Positions 14,409 through 22,890 of a DNA stretch of 39,575 bases are shown one piece after another. Every line of letters starts with the position of its first letter. Within the stretch, counting starts at the first letter, position 1. The notes beneath the pieces were generated by a model. That model was not told the DNA's origin. It did no database searches and was given only the letters and a program-made list of their open reading frames with translations. The translations under genes were made by a program, and so were the position numbers. Source of the DNA: Gloeomargarita lithophora Alchichica-D10 (GTDB lineage Bacteria; Cyanobacteriota; Cyanobacteriia; Gloeomargaritales; Gloeomargaritaceae); contig NZ_CP017675.1 of the NCBI RefSeq assembly GCF_001870225.1, positions 1,693,372 to 1,732,946 on the forward strand, in the 5' to 3' direction.

Positions 14409-14918
14409 TTATAATACCCCCCGTGTCCGCAGGGTGACCCGCAGTTGATTAAAGTACTGCAATCCCACCACCGCGGGCTGGGTGGCTTGGGCAGTTTCCA
14501 CCACCAGGGTTTCCTCAGTCATCACCGGCGTTTCCGGCTCAGCTAGGGTTTCCATCACCACCTCGCTGGCGACCCGCCCGGTTTCCCCCACCAGCGAACC
14601 CGGCAGGATCACCTGGTTGGCCGGAATGATAGCGTTATACACTGTACTGGCAGAACCAATACAGGTTTGCGCCCCCACCCGCACCGCCCCGATGAGCAAA
14701 ACCCCCGCCCCTACGATTACGCCGGATTCTAGGACAATCCCTTCCCCGTGGGCGTGCAGAATGGTGCCCATGCCCAAACACACCCCCGCCCCCACCTGAA
14801 TCCGACTGCCGGGATTGGCAATCAGGCAAACTCCGGGAGCCACCACCGCCTGGGGGTCGAGGGTAATGTCCCCCTGGAGGTGGCTGGTGGTATGCACCGG
14901 GGCGGGGATGGTGAGCAC
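14409..14918 (-). CDS. ccmN: beta-carboxysome assembly protein CcmN
   Basis: CcmN bridges the CcmM-Rubisco core to the CcmK shell during beta-carboxysome assembly. The 169-residue protein has an N-terminal left-handed beta-helix (hexapeptide repeats such as LIANPGSRIQVGAGVCLGMG and GVIVGAGVLLIGAVRVGAQT). A Glu/Thr/Pro-rich linker follows, and then an amphipathic C-terminal encapsulation peptide (VVGLQYFNQLRVTLRTRG) that binds the shell. The start is a GTG one base after the ccmM stop codon, so the two are translationally coupled. Its position last after ccmM is the standard operon order. Confidence 0.95.
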   Translation of the reverse strand: MLTIPAPVHTTSHLQGDITLDPQAVVAPGVCLIANPGSRIQVGAGVCLGMGTILHAHGEGIVLESGVIVGAGVLLIGAVRVGAQTCIGSASTVYNAIIPANQVILPGSLVGETGRVASEVVMETLAEPETPVMTEETLVVETAQATQPAVVGLQYFNQLRVTLRTRGVL

Positions 14919-14919
14919 C

Positions 14920-16851
14920 TTAGGGTTTTTGGATAATGGACTCTAACACCCGCCGTTTGGCCTTGGGGTCAATCCCCAGCAGCCGCACGTATTCCCCCCG
15001 ATAATCCCGGAGCAGGCTGGCCAGGGCGGATAAAACCTCCCCTTCCCGTTGGCTGGCGGGCAGGGCACACCCCAACCAAGAACTGGTCTTGAACCGGCGG
15101 CTATCGGCGTGTTCGGCTCCCACCCGGTACCCCTGGGCCAACAACTGCCGCACTTGGGCGACCACGGCTCCATCTAAGCCACTGGCCGGGGCGGGGGGGG
15201 CGGGGGATGGACTGGCGCCGGTCGGGCTGGGGGTAATGGGCGGGTTTACCCCCTGGGGACGTTGGATAATTTGTTCGCTGACCCGGCGTTTGGATTTGGC
15301 ATCAATGGCCAGTAACCGCACATAATTCCCCTGGGATTCGGCCAGCAGGTTCTCAATCGCCGCTGTTACTTCCCGTTCTTGGTTGCTACTCGGTAAACCC
15401 ACGCTCAACCAGGAACTGGTCTTGAACCGCCGGGGGTCGGCCACCTCCGCCCCGATGCGATAGCCCTGCATTAACCATTGCCGCACCTGTTGCCCCACCG
15501 GGCTTGACCCTGGATTGGCGGTTGACTGCGCCGGGGTGGGGGTAGAAACGCTCCGGGTCGGGGTGGGACTGCCCTGGGGACGTTGAATGATCTGCTCACT
15601 CACCCGTTTTTTTGCCGTTGGGTCAATGGCCATCAAGCGCACATAATCCCCGGCGGATTCCCGCAAAAGATGCTCAATCGCCGCCACCACCTCGTATTCG
15701 CTCCGGGAGCTAGGCAAACCCACACTCACCCAGGAACTGGTTTTGAACCGCCGGGGGTCGGCCACCTCTGCCCCGATGCGATAGCCTTGCCCCAACCACT
15801 GGCGTACCTGGTGGGTGAAGTCATCGGCCAAAGAACTGTTGGTCACCCCTGGGGTTCCCGGAGCAACCGTGCTGGCTACCTTTGCCCCATAATGGACAGA
15901 CATGGTGGCAGTTGGCGGGTCGCCGGGGCGTTGAATCACCTGTTCTCCCATCCGTTTTTTCGCCTTGTGGTCAATCCCCAACAGCCGCACGTACTCCCCC
16001 TGGTGTTCCTGCAAACAGGCTTCCAAAGCCGGGATCACCTCCGCCAGATGGGTGGCCGTAATCGGGCTACAACTGCGCCAGGAACTGGTCTTGAACCGGC
16101 GTTCGTCCGCGTGTTCCGTGCCGATGCGATAACCCTGGGTGAGCCATTGCCGCACCTGTTCCACCACCTGGGGAGCCAACCGGGTCGCACCCCCATCGCC
16201 ATTACGACCATTATTCATAGAAGTTCCTTGTTTTAGAGGGGCAATACATTCAATATTGGCGGCACAGCGATAGCCCGCCCGCAACGCATCGTTAATGCCC
16301 ACCACGTGCTGGGCAAAGGCCACATCCTCAGGACTCACCGGGGGGAGCCGGTCCGCCTGCTGTTGCATCGTGATCACGGTACCAGAAGCGACAAACCGCC
16401 CCGCCGGGATTTCCACATCCTGGATCAGGCAGTGCATCATCACGATACAACCGTCGTTCACCCGGGCGTTAAACACCATCGAACGAAAGCCGATAAAGCA
16501 ATTTTTGCCCACGTAGGCCGGCCCATGCACCAGTACCCCGTGGGTAATCGAACTGTCCTCCCCAATCCACACGGAATAGGCTTGGCCGTCCTCCCCCGTC
16601 ACCCGCCCCTGCTCCAAACCGTGGATGATCACCCCGTCCTGCAGATTGGTGCCCGCCCCGATGTGAAACGGACTGCCCTCATCGGCACGAATTGAAGTCC
16701 CCGGCGCCACCAACACCTCCGCCCCGATCCGCACGTCCCCAATGATATTTGAGAACGAATGGACAAAGGCCGTCGGGTCAATCCGCGGTTCCGCCAAGGT
16801 TTTTGACCAAGGAGTGGGGGGAGCCGCCGCACTACGCACTACCATAACCAT
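14920..16851 (-). CDS. ccmM: carboxysome scaffold and gamma-carbonic-anhydrase-like protein CcmM
   Basis: CcmM condenses Rubisco inside the beta-carboxysome. Residues about 20-210 are a gamma-carbonic anhydrase domain with the zinc-type His residues in VIIHGL and ITHGVLVHG, and a Cys pair at 196 and 202 spaced as in the pair needed for activity in thermophilic CcmM. Four Rubisco-small-subunit-like modules follow, each beginning VRQ-L-QGYR-G-E and containing RRFKTSSW. Three Pro/Thr/Ser-rich linkers separate them. Module 1 carries two Cys 18 residues apart (261 and 279), the redox pair known from Synechococcus CcmM. An internal ATG at 16218 probably yields the short M35-type form. Most cyanobacteria have three to five modules. 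Confidence 0.97.
   Translation of the reverse strand: MVMVVRSAAAPPTPWSKTLAEPRIDPTAFVHSFSNIIGDVRIGAEVLVAPGTSIRADEGSPFHIGAGTNLQDGVIIHGLEQGRVTGEDGQAYSVWIGEDSSITHGVLVHGPAYVGKNCFIGFRSMVFNARVNDGCIVMMHCLIQDVEIPAGRFVASGTVITMQQQADRLPPVSPEDVAFAQHVVGINDALRAGYRCAANIECIAPLKQGTSMNNGRNGDGGATRLAPQVVEQVRQWLTQGYRIGTEHADERRFKTSSWRSCSPITATHLAEVIPALEACLQEHQGEYVRLLGIDHKAKKRMGEQVIQRPGDPPTATMSVHYGAKVASTVAPGTPGVTNSSLADDFTHQVRQWLGQGYRIGAEVADPRRFKTSSWVSVGLPSSRSEYEVVAAIEHLLRESAGDYVRLMAIDPTAKKRVSEQIIQRPQGSPTPTRSVSTPTPAQSTANPGSSPVGQQVRQWLMQGYRIGAEVADPRRFKTSSWLSVGLPSSNQEREVTAAIENLLAESQGNYVRLLAIDAKSKRRVSEQIIQRPQGVNPPITPSPTGASPSPAPPAPASGLDGAVVAQVRQLLAQGYRVGAEHADSRRFKTSSWLGCALPASQREGEVLSALASLLRDYRGEYVRLLGIDPKAKRRVLESIIQKP
16216..16229 (-). 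promoter_or_regulatory. internal ribosome binding site and start for short CcmM
   Basis: On the minus strand AAGGAA (16229-16224) stands five bases before an in-frame ATG (16218-16216, Met212 of CcmM). The site lies exactly between the carbonic anhydrase domain and the first Rubisco-like module. Initiation here would give a 432-residue protein with only the four Rubisco-like modules, equivalent to the known M35 isoform. Confidence 0.75.
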
Positions 16852-16890
16852 GCCTCAACGCAACATCAATTCACTCAAATGGACTTGGGT

Positions 16891-17196
16891 TTAACCACGA
16901 GCCTGTGCCCGCTTGCTGTACATCAATTGTCCTGCGATGGTCACCGTATCAATGATCCCAATCACGGCGGCATCCACCGGCAGGGGTTCCCCCCGGTCAA
17001 TTTTCCGAGCCGAACTCCCCTCGCTTACCAGCACCCATTCATCCACCCCGGCTCCCACCCGGTCGGCGGCCACCTGGTACCCCGGCGTGAGTTGCCCCTG
17101 GATGTCCACCAACTGCACCAGGAGGAATTTCACCCCCTGGAGCGTGGGTTCTTTTTGGGTACTGACCACCGTGCCCGCCACCCGGCCAATCTGCAT
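16891..17196 (-). CDS. ccmL: carboxysome vertex protein CcmL
   Basis: CcmL is the pentamer that closes the vertices of the icosahedral shell. The 101-residue protein starts [21 protein letters not shown] and has the family core (KFLLVQLVDI, AADRVGAGVDEWVLVSEGSSAR, DAAVIGIIDTV), matching the EutN/CcmL fold at normal length. Its ATG overlaps the stop of the upstream ccmK gene by one base (TAATG), so the two are coupled. About 40 bases separate its stop from the ccmM start. Confidence 0.97.
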   Translation of the reverse strand: MQIGRVAGTVVSTQKEPTLQGVKFLLVQLVDIQGQLTPGYQVAADRVGAGVDEWVLVSEGSSARKIDRGEPLPVDAAVIGIIDTVTIAGQLMYSKRAQARG

Positions 17197-17537
17197 TAGG
17201 GACGCAGGTAGGGACGGACATTGGTGGCATCTTCCCGGAACTGTTGCACCTGCTCCGTATAACGGATGGGCAGGACGTACTCCAGGTTTTCGTGGGGACG
17301 GGCAATAATATGGTGGGACAGCATTTGCCCCCCCGCCACCCGCTTGACCGACTCAATCCCGGCGGCCACCGAAGCCTGCACCTCGGACACATCCCCCCGG
17401 ACGATCACCGTCACCCGGCCACTGCCGATCTTCTCGTAACCCACCAGGGTCACCCTGGCCGCCTTCACCATGGCATCCGCGGCTTCCACCACCGCCGGAA
17501 ACCCCAAAGTCTCAATCATTCCTACTGCAATGGGCAT
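17196..17537 (-). CDS. ccmK1: carboxysome shell hexamer protein CcmK (CcmK1-like)
   Basis: This 113-residue BMC-domain protein forms hexagonal shell tiles with a central charged pore. It reads [53 protein letters not shown], then [19 protein letters not shown], diagnostic for CcmK. It is nearly identical to the upstream paralogue and differs mainly in its longer C-terminal tail ([20 protein letters not shown]), a feature of CcmK1 as opposed to CcmK2. The ribosome site TTAGGAG lies about 8 bases before the ATG. The close DNA identity with its neighbour points to gene conversion or recent duplication. Confidence 0.93.
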   Translation of the reverse strand: MPIAVGMIETLGFPAVVEAADAMVKAARVTLVGYEKIGSGRVTVIVRGDVSEVQASVAAGIESVKRVAGGQMLSHHIIARPHENLEYVLPIRYTEQVQQFREDATNVRPYLRP

Positions 17538-17567
17538 GACAAATTACTCCTAACGTATCGTGATTAA

Positions 17568-17876
17568 CTAAACCCGAAACTGTTCCACTTCCGGGGTGTA
17601 ACGGATGGGCAAAACGTACTCCAGGTTTTCGTGGGGACGGGCAATAATGTGGTGGGACAATATCTCCCCACCGGCCACCCGCTTGGCGGACTCAATCCCC
17701 GCCGACACGGAAGCCTGCACCTCGGACACATCCCCCCGGACGATCACCGTCACCCGGCCACTGCCGATCTTCTCGTAACCCACCAGGGTCACCCTGGCCG
17801 CCTTCACCATCGCATCCGCAGCTTCCACCACCGCCGGAAACCCCTTGGTTTCAATCATTCCCACTGCAATCGGCAT
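17568..17876 (-). CDS. ccmK2: carboxysome shell hexamer protein CcmK (CcmK2-like)
   Basis: This 102-residue BMC-domain protein is first in the carboxysome operon. The sequence [20 protein letters not shown] through [15 protein letters not shown] is typical of CcmK2, the main facet protein of the beta-carboxysome. I chose the ATG at 17876 because AAAGGAG lies about 9 bases upstream and MPIAVGM is the conserved start; an in-frame ATG at 17900 would add eight unconserved residues. It is followed 30 bases later by the CcmK1-like gene. Confidence 0.95.
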   Translation of the reverse strand: MPIAVGMIETKGFPAVVEAADAMVKAARVTLVGYEKIGSGRVTVIVRGDVSEVQASVSAGIESAKRVAGGEILSHHIIARPHENLEYVLPIRYTPEVEQFRV

Positions 17877-17912
17877 GAATTTAACTCCTTTGTTGCACAA
17901 CGTAAAAATCGA

Positions 17913-17941
17913 GTTACAATTGACAAAAAATGTTTGTCAAT
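17913..17941 (-). promoter_or_regulatory. likely promoter of the carboxysome operon with overlapping palindrome
   Basis: ATTGACAAA (17919-17927) and TTTGTCAAT (17933-17941) form a perfect 9-base inverted repeat with a 5-base spacer. On the minus strand the distal arm contains a consensus -35 hexamer TTGACA (17940-17935), and 16 bases further is TGTAAC (17918-17913), a 4/6 match to a -10. The start codon is about 37 bases beyond. A dimeric regulator bound here would cover the -35 and spacer. The site is not an obvious match to the published CcmR/NdhR or CmpR motifs, so the regulator is unknown. Confidence 0.55.
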
Positions 17942-18162
17942 CATAAGAATGGCTACTCGCTCAAACCCTGATAGGGACGGGGATAGCGAACTTAGCTTAC
18001 TTCAGTTTTCAGCATAAGTCCCCCATGTCACCCTTGGCAATCATCCACCGATGAATGTTTGAGATAGGTGGGATTAGTTTGGCTAATCGTTCTGGAGAAC
18101 CAAGTCCGAGGGCTATGGCACCCCCGATGATGCCAATCATTAGGTGATAAACCCTAGCCACT

Positions 18163-18690
18163 TCAGACCGGGGGGTGGGGATTTCCGGCGGGTTGCGTGC
18201 GCAGATAATGCAAAAAATCCAGCAATTCCTGGTCATTCAAATCCTGGCGACTGTTGCGGCCATAGGTGCGGCGCAGATACTCCCGTCCCTGGGTATTGCT
18301 CCACCCCAACCGTTTCATTTCCGCCGTCGTTTGCGCCAAAATATCCAACATATCTAACTTGGGAACAGGGGCTTCCACCACCACGGGTGCCGGGGTTAGG
18401 GAGGCCACCGCCTGGGTCTCAATCGTCGCCGGTGGTTTCGCTTCCGTGGGGGGCAAAATGGGACGATTGGGTTCCTTGACCGGCGGCGGAGTCAGCCCCA
18501 AGGCCACCAGTGCCCGCTCCCGCGCCCGGTCTTCCGCAATTTCGATGGTGTTACCACCGCCCAACCCCGTGGCCAGGGTCACCCCACCCGCTTGCACCGT
18601 CACCCGCACCAAATAATGCCCCTCATGGATTTGGAGCAATTCACTACTCAGGCATCCCAGGGGATACCGCTGGCGAAATTCCCCCACCAC
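18163..18690 (-). CDS. conserved cyanobacterial protein, two-part, unknown function
   Basis: This 175-residue protein starts MVGEFRQRYPLGCLSSELLQIHEGHYLVRVTV and continues LATGLGGGNTIEIAEDRARERALVALGL. The latter resembles the compact alpha/beta folds of single-strand annealing or double-stranded-RNA-binding-like domains, where a helix follows IEIAEDRARERAL. A Pro/Ala-rich linker of about 60 residues leads to a C-terminal helical piece (MKRLGWSNTQGREYLRRTYG, then LNDQELLDFLHYLRTQP). That last motif recurs in cyanobacterial proteins and is the best-conserved part as I know it. A nucleic-acid-related role is a guess. It sits between the carboxysome operon and curT. Confidence 0.7.
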   Translation of the reverse strand: MVGEFRQRYPLGCLSSELLQIHEGHYLVRVTVQAGGVTLATGLGGGNTIEIAEDRARERALVALGLTPPPVKEPNRPILPPTEAKPPATIETQAVASLTPAPVVVEAPVPKLDMLDILAQTTAEMKRLGWSNTQGREYLRRTYGRNSRQDLNDQELLDFLHYLRTQPAGNPHPPV

Positions 18691-18704
18691 GGTCGTAATT
18701 GGGG

Positions 18705-19103
18705 CTAACCTTGACCAGTTATTTTACCAATAAACTCACTAAATTCCTGCACCACCGCCTTCCGGGAGTCCGCCATCACCAAATAACGGGCGGCGAACCA
18801 CAGCCCTAAAATCTCCAACACCGCCGGTAAAAAGGGAATGGCATTGATAATTCCCAACATCCCGAAGACCAACACCAGCACCACCACGGCCAAGGAAATC
18901 AGCACCACACTACTGATCGTTTTCCGCTGTTCTCCAAAAAAAGCCTGCGCCTTCTCCCAGGTCGGCCCCATAAAGCTGAGAGAATCCGCCAACGATTGCC
19001 GCAACGAGTCCACCAACGAACCAGACGTGGCGACCGGGGCTACCGCCGGTTCAACGCTGGGGGTCGTTTCTTGAACTTCCGGGGTCTGCAACTCAGATTC
19101 CAT
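18705..19103 (-). CDS. curT: thylakoid membrane curvature protein (CURT1/CAAD domain)
   Basis: This 132-residue protein has an acidic, Pro/Thr-rich N-terminus, an amphipathic segment (VDSLRQSLADSLSFM) and then two close membrane helices (SVVLISLAVVVLVLVFGMLG and a second through FLPAVLEILGLWFAARYLV). It ends in a helix (SRKAVVQEFSEFIGKITG). This is the CAAD/CURT1 pattern. In Synechocystis CurT shapes thylakoid biogenesis centres. The same domain is also found appended to some cyanobacterial aminoacyl-tRNA synthetases, but here it stands alone. Confidence 0.88.
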   Translation of the reverse strand: MESELQTPEVQETTPSVEPAVAPVATSGSLVDSLRQSLADSLSFMGPTWEKAQAFFGEQRKTISSVVLISLAVVVLVLVFGMLGIINAIPFLPAVLEILGLWFAARYLVMADSRKAVVQEFSEFIGKITGQG

Positions 19104-19201
19104 TGAACCTACCTCATGAAATATTGCTTGATGCGACTTTACCTTCCCAACCCTCGTTCCGGCAAGCCCTCCCTAGGTGCAAATTCCTAAGACAACCCGA
19201 T

Positions 19202-20197
19202 TCAACGGAACATACTACTCACCGAACTATCCTCATGCACCCGCCAAATCGCCTCCCCAATCACATTCGCCACCGAGAGAATTTTCAGTTGGGGAAAATG
19301 CTTTTCTATCGGCAGGGGAATCGTATTCGTCACCACCACCTCCGTAAACACACTGTCCGCCAAAAGCCGGGGTGCCCGCCCAGAAAACACCGCATGGGTG
19401 GCACAGGCATACACCGATTGCGCCCCCTGATCCAGCAGTAACCGTGCCCCCTCGGTCAACGTCCCCCCCGTGTCAATCATGTCATCAACTAAGATGGCCG
19501 TTTTGCCCCGCACATCGCCAATGATATTCAATACCTCCGCCACGTTATGCCCCTGGCGCCTTTTATCAATGATCGCCAAGGGCGCATCGTCTAACTTTTT
19601 GGCAAACGCCCGCGCCCGCGCCACCCCACCCACATCGGGAGAAACCACCACAAAATCCCGCAATCCTTTGCTGACAATATACTGCTGTAATACATTGCTG
19701 GCATAAACATGATCAAAGGGAATATCAAAATAGGCTTGAATCTGCGCCACGTGCAAATCCATCGCCAAAATCCGGCTCGCCCCCGCCCCGGTGATTAAAT
19801 TGGCCACCAACTTGGCCGTAATCGCCTCCCGTCCCGCAGTTTTGCGATCCGCCCGGGCGTAGCCATAGTAGGGAATCACCGCCGTAATCTGCCGTGCCGA
19901 TGCCCGCCGACAGGCATCAATCATGATCAACAATTCCATCAGGTGGTCATTCACCGGGTGGCAGGTGGGTTGCAGGAGATACACATCACAGCCCCGCACC
20001 GACTCCTGGATTTGGACATACAATTCCCCGTCCGAAAACCGCTTGCGGACAATCGGCCCCAAATCCACCCCCAGGTAGCGGGCAATCTCCTCCGCCAAAG
20101 GCACATTTGCCGAGCCAGCCAAGAGCCGCAGGCGCGTGTGGTCACTCGTAACCGGCAGGGGCAACGGCAAAGGACGGGGGGTCTGAAGCACGAGCAT
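19202..20197 (-). CDS. prs: ribose-phosphate pyrophosphokinase
   Basis: Prs converts ribose 5-phosphate and ATP to PRPP, the precursor for purines, pyrimidines, histidine, tryptophan and NAD. The 331-residue protein contains LAGSANVPLAEEIARYLG near the N-terminus, the flexible loop ARADRKTAGREAITAK, the RILAMDLHVAQIQAYFDIP motif, VVSPDVGGVARARAFAK, and the PRPP-binding loop LVDDMIDTGGTLTEGA. Length is close to the usual 315-330. The N-terminal extension of about 20 residues (MLVLQTPRPLPLPLPVTSDH) is not conserved, and translation could begin later. Confidence 0.97.
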   Translation of the reverse strand: MLVLQTPRPLPLPLPVTSDHTRLRLLAGSANVPLAEEIARYLGVDLGPIVRKRFSDGELYVQIQESVRGCDVYLLQPTCHPVNDHLMELLIMIDACRRASARQITAVIPYYGYARADRKTAGREAITAKLVANLITGAGASRILAMDLHVAQIQAYFDIPFDHVYASNVLQQYIVSKGLRDFVVVSPDVGGVARARAFAKKLDDAPLAIIDKRRQGHNVAEVLNIIGDVRGKTAILVDDMIDTGGTLTEGARLLLDQGAQSVYACATHAVFSGRAPRLLADSVFTEVVVTNTIPLPIEKHFPQLKILSVANVIGEAIWRVHEDSSVSSMFR

Positions 20198-20261
20198 ACC
20201 CTGAAAATGCTACCTGACATCCTACCATTTCTGCCTACCGCTGGCGGGGTAAACGCCCGGT

Positions 20262-21506
20262 CTAACGCCGGGGGCGCCGCCGTTTCAGGAAATCAGGGAT
20301 GTCAATCTCCGGCGGGGGCTCCTCGGGTTTGGGCTTGACCTCAACCGCTGGCGGGGCAGAGGGCACCGGGGTCACCGAACGCATCGGTGGCTGGGTACGG
20401 GACAAAGGCCCGGTACTGGGTAAGGCCGGTTGGAACCCCGTGGCGATCACCGTAATCTGCACTTCCCCCTGCAAGCGTTCATCCAAGACCGCCCCAAAAA
20501 TGATATTCGCATCCGGGTCAACCACACTGTAGATGGTTTCGGCGGCTGTGTTCACCTCGTGCAGGCTCAGGTCACTGCCCCCGGTGATATTAAACAACAC
20601 CCCCTTCGCCCCCTGGATTGAGGATTCTAGCAGGGGTGAGGCAATCGCCATGTTGGCCGCCTCCGCCGCCCGTCCCTTGCCCGAACCGGTGCCAATCCCC
20701 ATCAACGCCGACCCCGCATCCGCCATGATCGCCTTCACATCGGCAAAGTCCACATTTACCAAGCCGGGAATGGTAATAATATCCGAAATCCCCTGCACCC
20801 CCTGGCGCAAAATGTCGTCCGCCACCCGAAACGCCTCCTGGACGGGCGTGGATTCCCCAATGGCACTCAACAAGCGGTCATTGGGGATCACGATCAGCGT
20901 ATCCACCCGACTCTGGAGCATATTGATGCCTTCTTCCGCCTGTGCCGCCCGCCGCTTGCCCTCAAAGGTAAAAGGACGGGTGACAATCGCCACCGTCAAC
21001 GCCCCCAATTCCTTCGCCACTTCCGCCACAATCGGTGCCGCCCCGGTGCCCGTACCCCCCCCCATCCCGGCGGTGATAAACACCAAATCCGATTGATCCA
21101 GGGCGGCCATGATTTCTTCGCGGGACTCTTCAGCGGCCTTTTGACCAATGGCGGGATTGCCCCCGGCGCCCAGCCCCCGGGTGAGCTTTTGACCAATTTG
21201 CAACCGCTTGGTATTCACCAAGTGATGTAGGGCTTGGGCATCCGTATTCACCATCCAAAACTCGATGCCGCCCAGACTGCCCGCAATCATCCGGTTGACC
21301 GCATTGCCACCCCCGCCCCCCACCCCGATGACTTTAATCCGCGCCAAACTGCTGGGGACAATCTCGTTGCTATAAGTCACAGCGTCAACCTGGTGATGGA
21401 TTTGCACAAGCGAAGATTCCCCATCTGCCGGTACCGCCGTAGCCGTTGGGGTGGGAGCCAGTTTTCCAGACTCAAATTCGGGCACATCACATGCATATAG
21501 AGACAT
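20262..21506 (-). CDS. ftsZ: cell division GTPase FtsZ
   Basis: FtsZ polymerises into the division ring. The 414-residue protein has the cyanobacterial N-terminal extension (about 50 residues) before [18 protein letters not shown], the tubulin signature [18 protein letters not shown], and the T7 loop region [21 protein letters not shown] Pro-rich linker follows, ending in the conserved tail [15 protein letters not shown] that binds anchoring partners such as SepF or ZipN. The start [12 protein letters not shown] is the one with an open upstream region. It is divergent from the ABC exporter genes, with a 152-base gap. Confidence 0.98.
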   Translation of the reverse strand: MSLYACDVPEFESGKLAPTPTATAVPADGESSLVQIHHQVDAVTYSNEIVPSSLARIKVIGVGGGGGNAVNRMIAGSLGGIEFWMVNTDAQALHHLVNTKRLQIGQKLTRGLGAGGNPAIGQKAAEESREEIMAALDQSDLVFITAGMGGGTGTGAAPIVAEVAKELGALTVAIVTRPFTFEGKRRAAQAEEGINMLQSRVDTLIVIPNDRLLSAIGESTPVQEAFRVADDILRQGVQGISDIITIPGLVNVDFADVKAIMADAGSALMGIGTGSGKGRAAEAANMAIASPLLESSIQGAKGVLFNITGGSDLSLHEVNTAAETIYSVVDPDANIIFGAVLDERLQGEVQITVIATGFQPALPSTGPLSRTQPPMRSVTPVPSAPPAVEVKPKPEEPPPEIDIPDFLKRRRPRR

Positions 21507-21658
21507 TATCCGCCAGTGAATCCAAATTTGCTCCGGTCAACCAGAACAATTTTATCCCTAACATATTAAGGGGTAACCTGTAAAAAAGAAACCATCTGTG
21601 GCACAATCCTTTTACCCGTGCGTCTCCCTGCATTGTACCCGCTCTGTCCCCGAATTCT

Positions 21659-22876
21659 ATGGACATTCGTGAATCTTTAGCCATGGCCACCCGTACTTTG
21701 GCGGCCAACCGTTTACGCAGTTTGCTCACGGTGTTGGGTATCGTCATTGGCAATGCCGCTGTGATCAGCATGGTGGGGGTGGGACAGGCCGCCCAACGCT
21801 ACACCCAGGGGCAGTTCGCCTCCCTGGGCACGAATGTTCTATTTGTGGTGCCGGGACGGGAGGATGCCCGACGCCGGGGAATTGAACCCCCGGCCACGTT
21901 GACCTGGGAGGATGCCCAAGCAATTGCCACGCAAGTCCCGCCGGTGCGCTGGGTGGCGGCGCAAATCAGTGATAGTTTTCTGGCGACCTACGGCAATCGC
22001 ACCACCCGCACCAATGTCACGGGCACGGAGCCGGATTTTTTCCGGATTCAGAGTTTTGACCTGGCCGGGGGGCGGTTTTTTAATGAACTGGACGTGCAGA
22101 GACAGAGCCGGGTGGTGGTGCTGGGGAGCGACTTGGCGGTGAAATTATTTGGTAACCGTACCCCCCTGGGCAACCGCATCCGGCTGAGTAATCTCAGTTT
22201 TGAGGTGATTGGGGTATTGGCACCCAAGGGAGCCTTTTTGGGCACCAACCGGGATGATGCGGCCTACCTGCCCCTGACCACGATGGCGAACCAACTCACG
22301 GGTCGCCGGTCGCCCTACGGATTGACCGTGGGATTTATTTCCATCTCCGCCCGGGACGAAGCCAGCGTCAGTGCCGCCCAGTTTCAAATCACCAACCTGC
22401 TGCGCCGGCGCCATAAAATTGTGGATGAGGATGATTTTTATATCCGCACCCAAAAAGAAGCGGTGGCGGTGGCCGGGAATGTCACCGGGGTATTGACCAT
22501 CCTGCTGGCGGCCACGGCGGGAATTTCTCTGCTCGTGGGGGGGATTGGCATTATGAATATCATGCTGGTTGCGGTGACCGAACGTACCCAGGAGATTGGT
22601 TTACGCAAAGCAATTGGGGCGACGGAACGGGATGTTTTACAACAGTTTTTATTAGAAGCGATTGTCCTGGCCATCGCCGGGGGGATATTGGGCACCGTCG
22701 TCGGCACCGCAGGGGTGGTGGGGATTGCCCTGGTCACGCCCCTTCAAGCCCAGGTCTCCTGGGGAGCGGTGGCCTTGGCGGTGGGGGTATCGGGAACCAT
22801 TGGCCTGGTGTTTGGGGTGGCACCGGCGCAACGGGCTGCCCGCCTTGACCCGATTGTGGCCTTACGCAGTGCTTAA
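21659..22876 (+). CDS. ABC exporter permease, MacB/DevC (FtsX-domain) type
   Basis: This 405-residue protein has a cytoplasmic N-terminal helix (IRESLAMATRTLAANRLRS), a first membrane helix (LLTVLGIVIGNAAVISMVGV) and a large periplasmic MacB-like domain of about 230 residues. Three C-terminal helices of the FtsX domain follow (TVLLAATAGISLLVGGIGI, ending PAQRAARLDPIVALRS). That last motif is diagnostic for MacB-family permeases. Such exporters act as mechanotransmitters with an ATPase and a membrane fusion protein. The fusion protein (DevB/MacA-like) is not next to this pair, so the substrate is unknown. It is followed 14 bases later by its ATPase. Confidence 0.92.
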   Translation: MDIRESLAMATRTLAANRLRSLLTVLGIVIGNAAVISMVGVGQAAQRYTQGQFASLGTNVLFVVPGREDARRRGIEPPATLTWEDAQAIATQVPPVRWVAAQISDSFLATYGNRTTRTNVTGTEPDFFRIQSFDLAGGRFFNELDVQRQSRVVVLGSDLAVKLFGNRTPLGNRIRLSNLSFEVIGVLAPKGAFLGTNRDDAAYLPLTTMANQLTGRRSPYGLTVGFISISARDEASVSAAQFQITNLLRRRHKIVDEDDFYIRTQKEAVAVAGNVTGVLTILLAATAGISLLVGGIGIMNIMLVAVTERTQEIGLRKAIGATERDVLQQFLLEAIVLAIAGGILGTVVGTAGVVGIALVTPLQAQVSWGAVALAVGVSGTIGLVFGVAPAQRAARLDPIVALRSA

Positions 22877-22890
22877 GGGAGGATGGTGGC

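Noticed and set aside
15583-16236. 217-codon + strand frame opposite ccmM
   Set aside because: This is a frame opposite a GC-rich coding region. The translation is rich in His/Pro/Gly with no domain, while the ccmM frame on the minus strand is certain.
17196-17876. The two ccmK genes as a suspicious assembly duplication
   Set aside because: Two adjacent ccmK genes are normal in this operon, and their C-terminal tails and intergenic sequences differ.
18009-18236. 75-codon minus-strand frame with MIGIIGGAIALGLGSPERLA inside
   Set aside because: It overlaps the start of the conserved gene's 3' end in another frame and has no family match or ribosome site. An old gene remnant in 18009-18141 is possible, but I cannot support it.
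20533-21096. 187-codon + strand frame opposite ftsZ
   Set aside because: It is the complement of a conserved ftsZ segment, the composition is biased (Ser/Ala/Pro), and there is no start signal.
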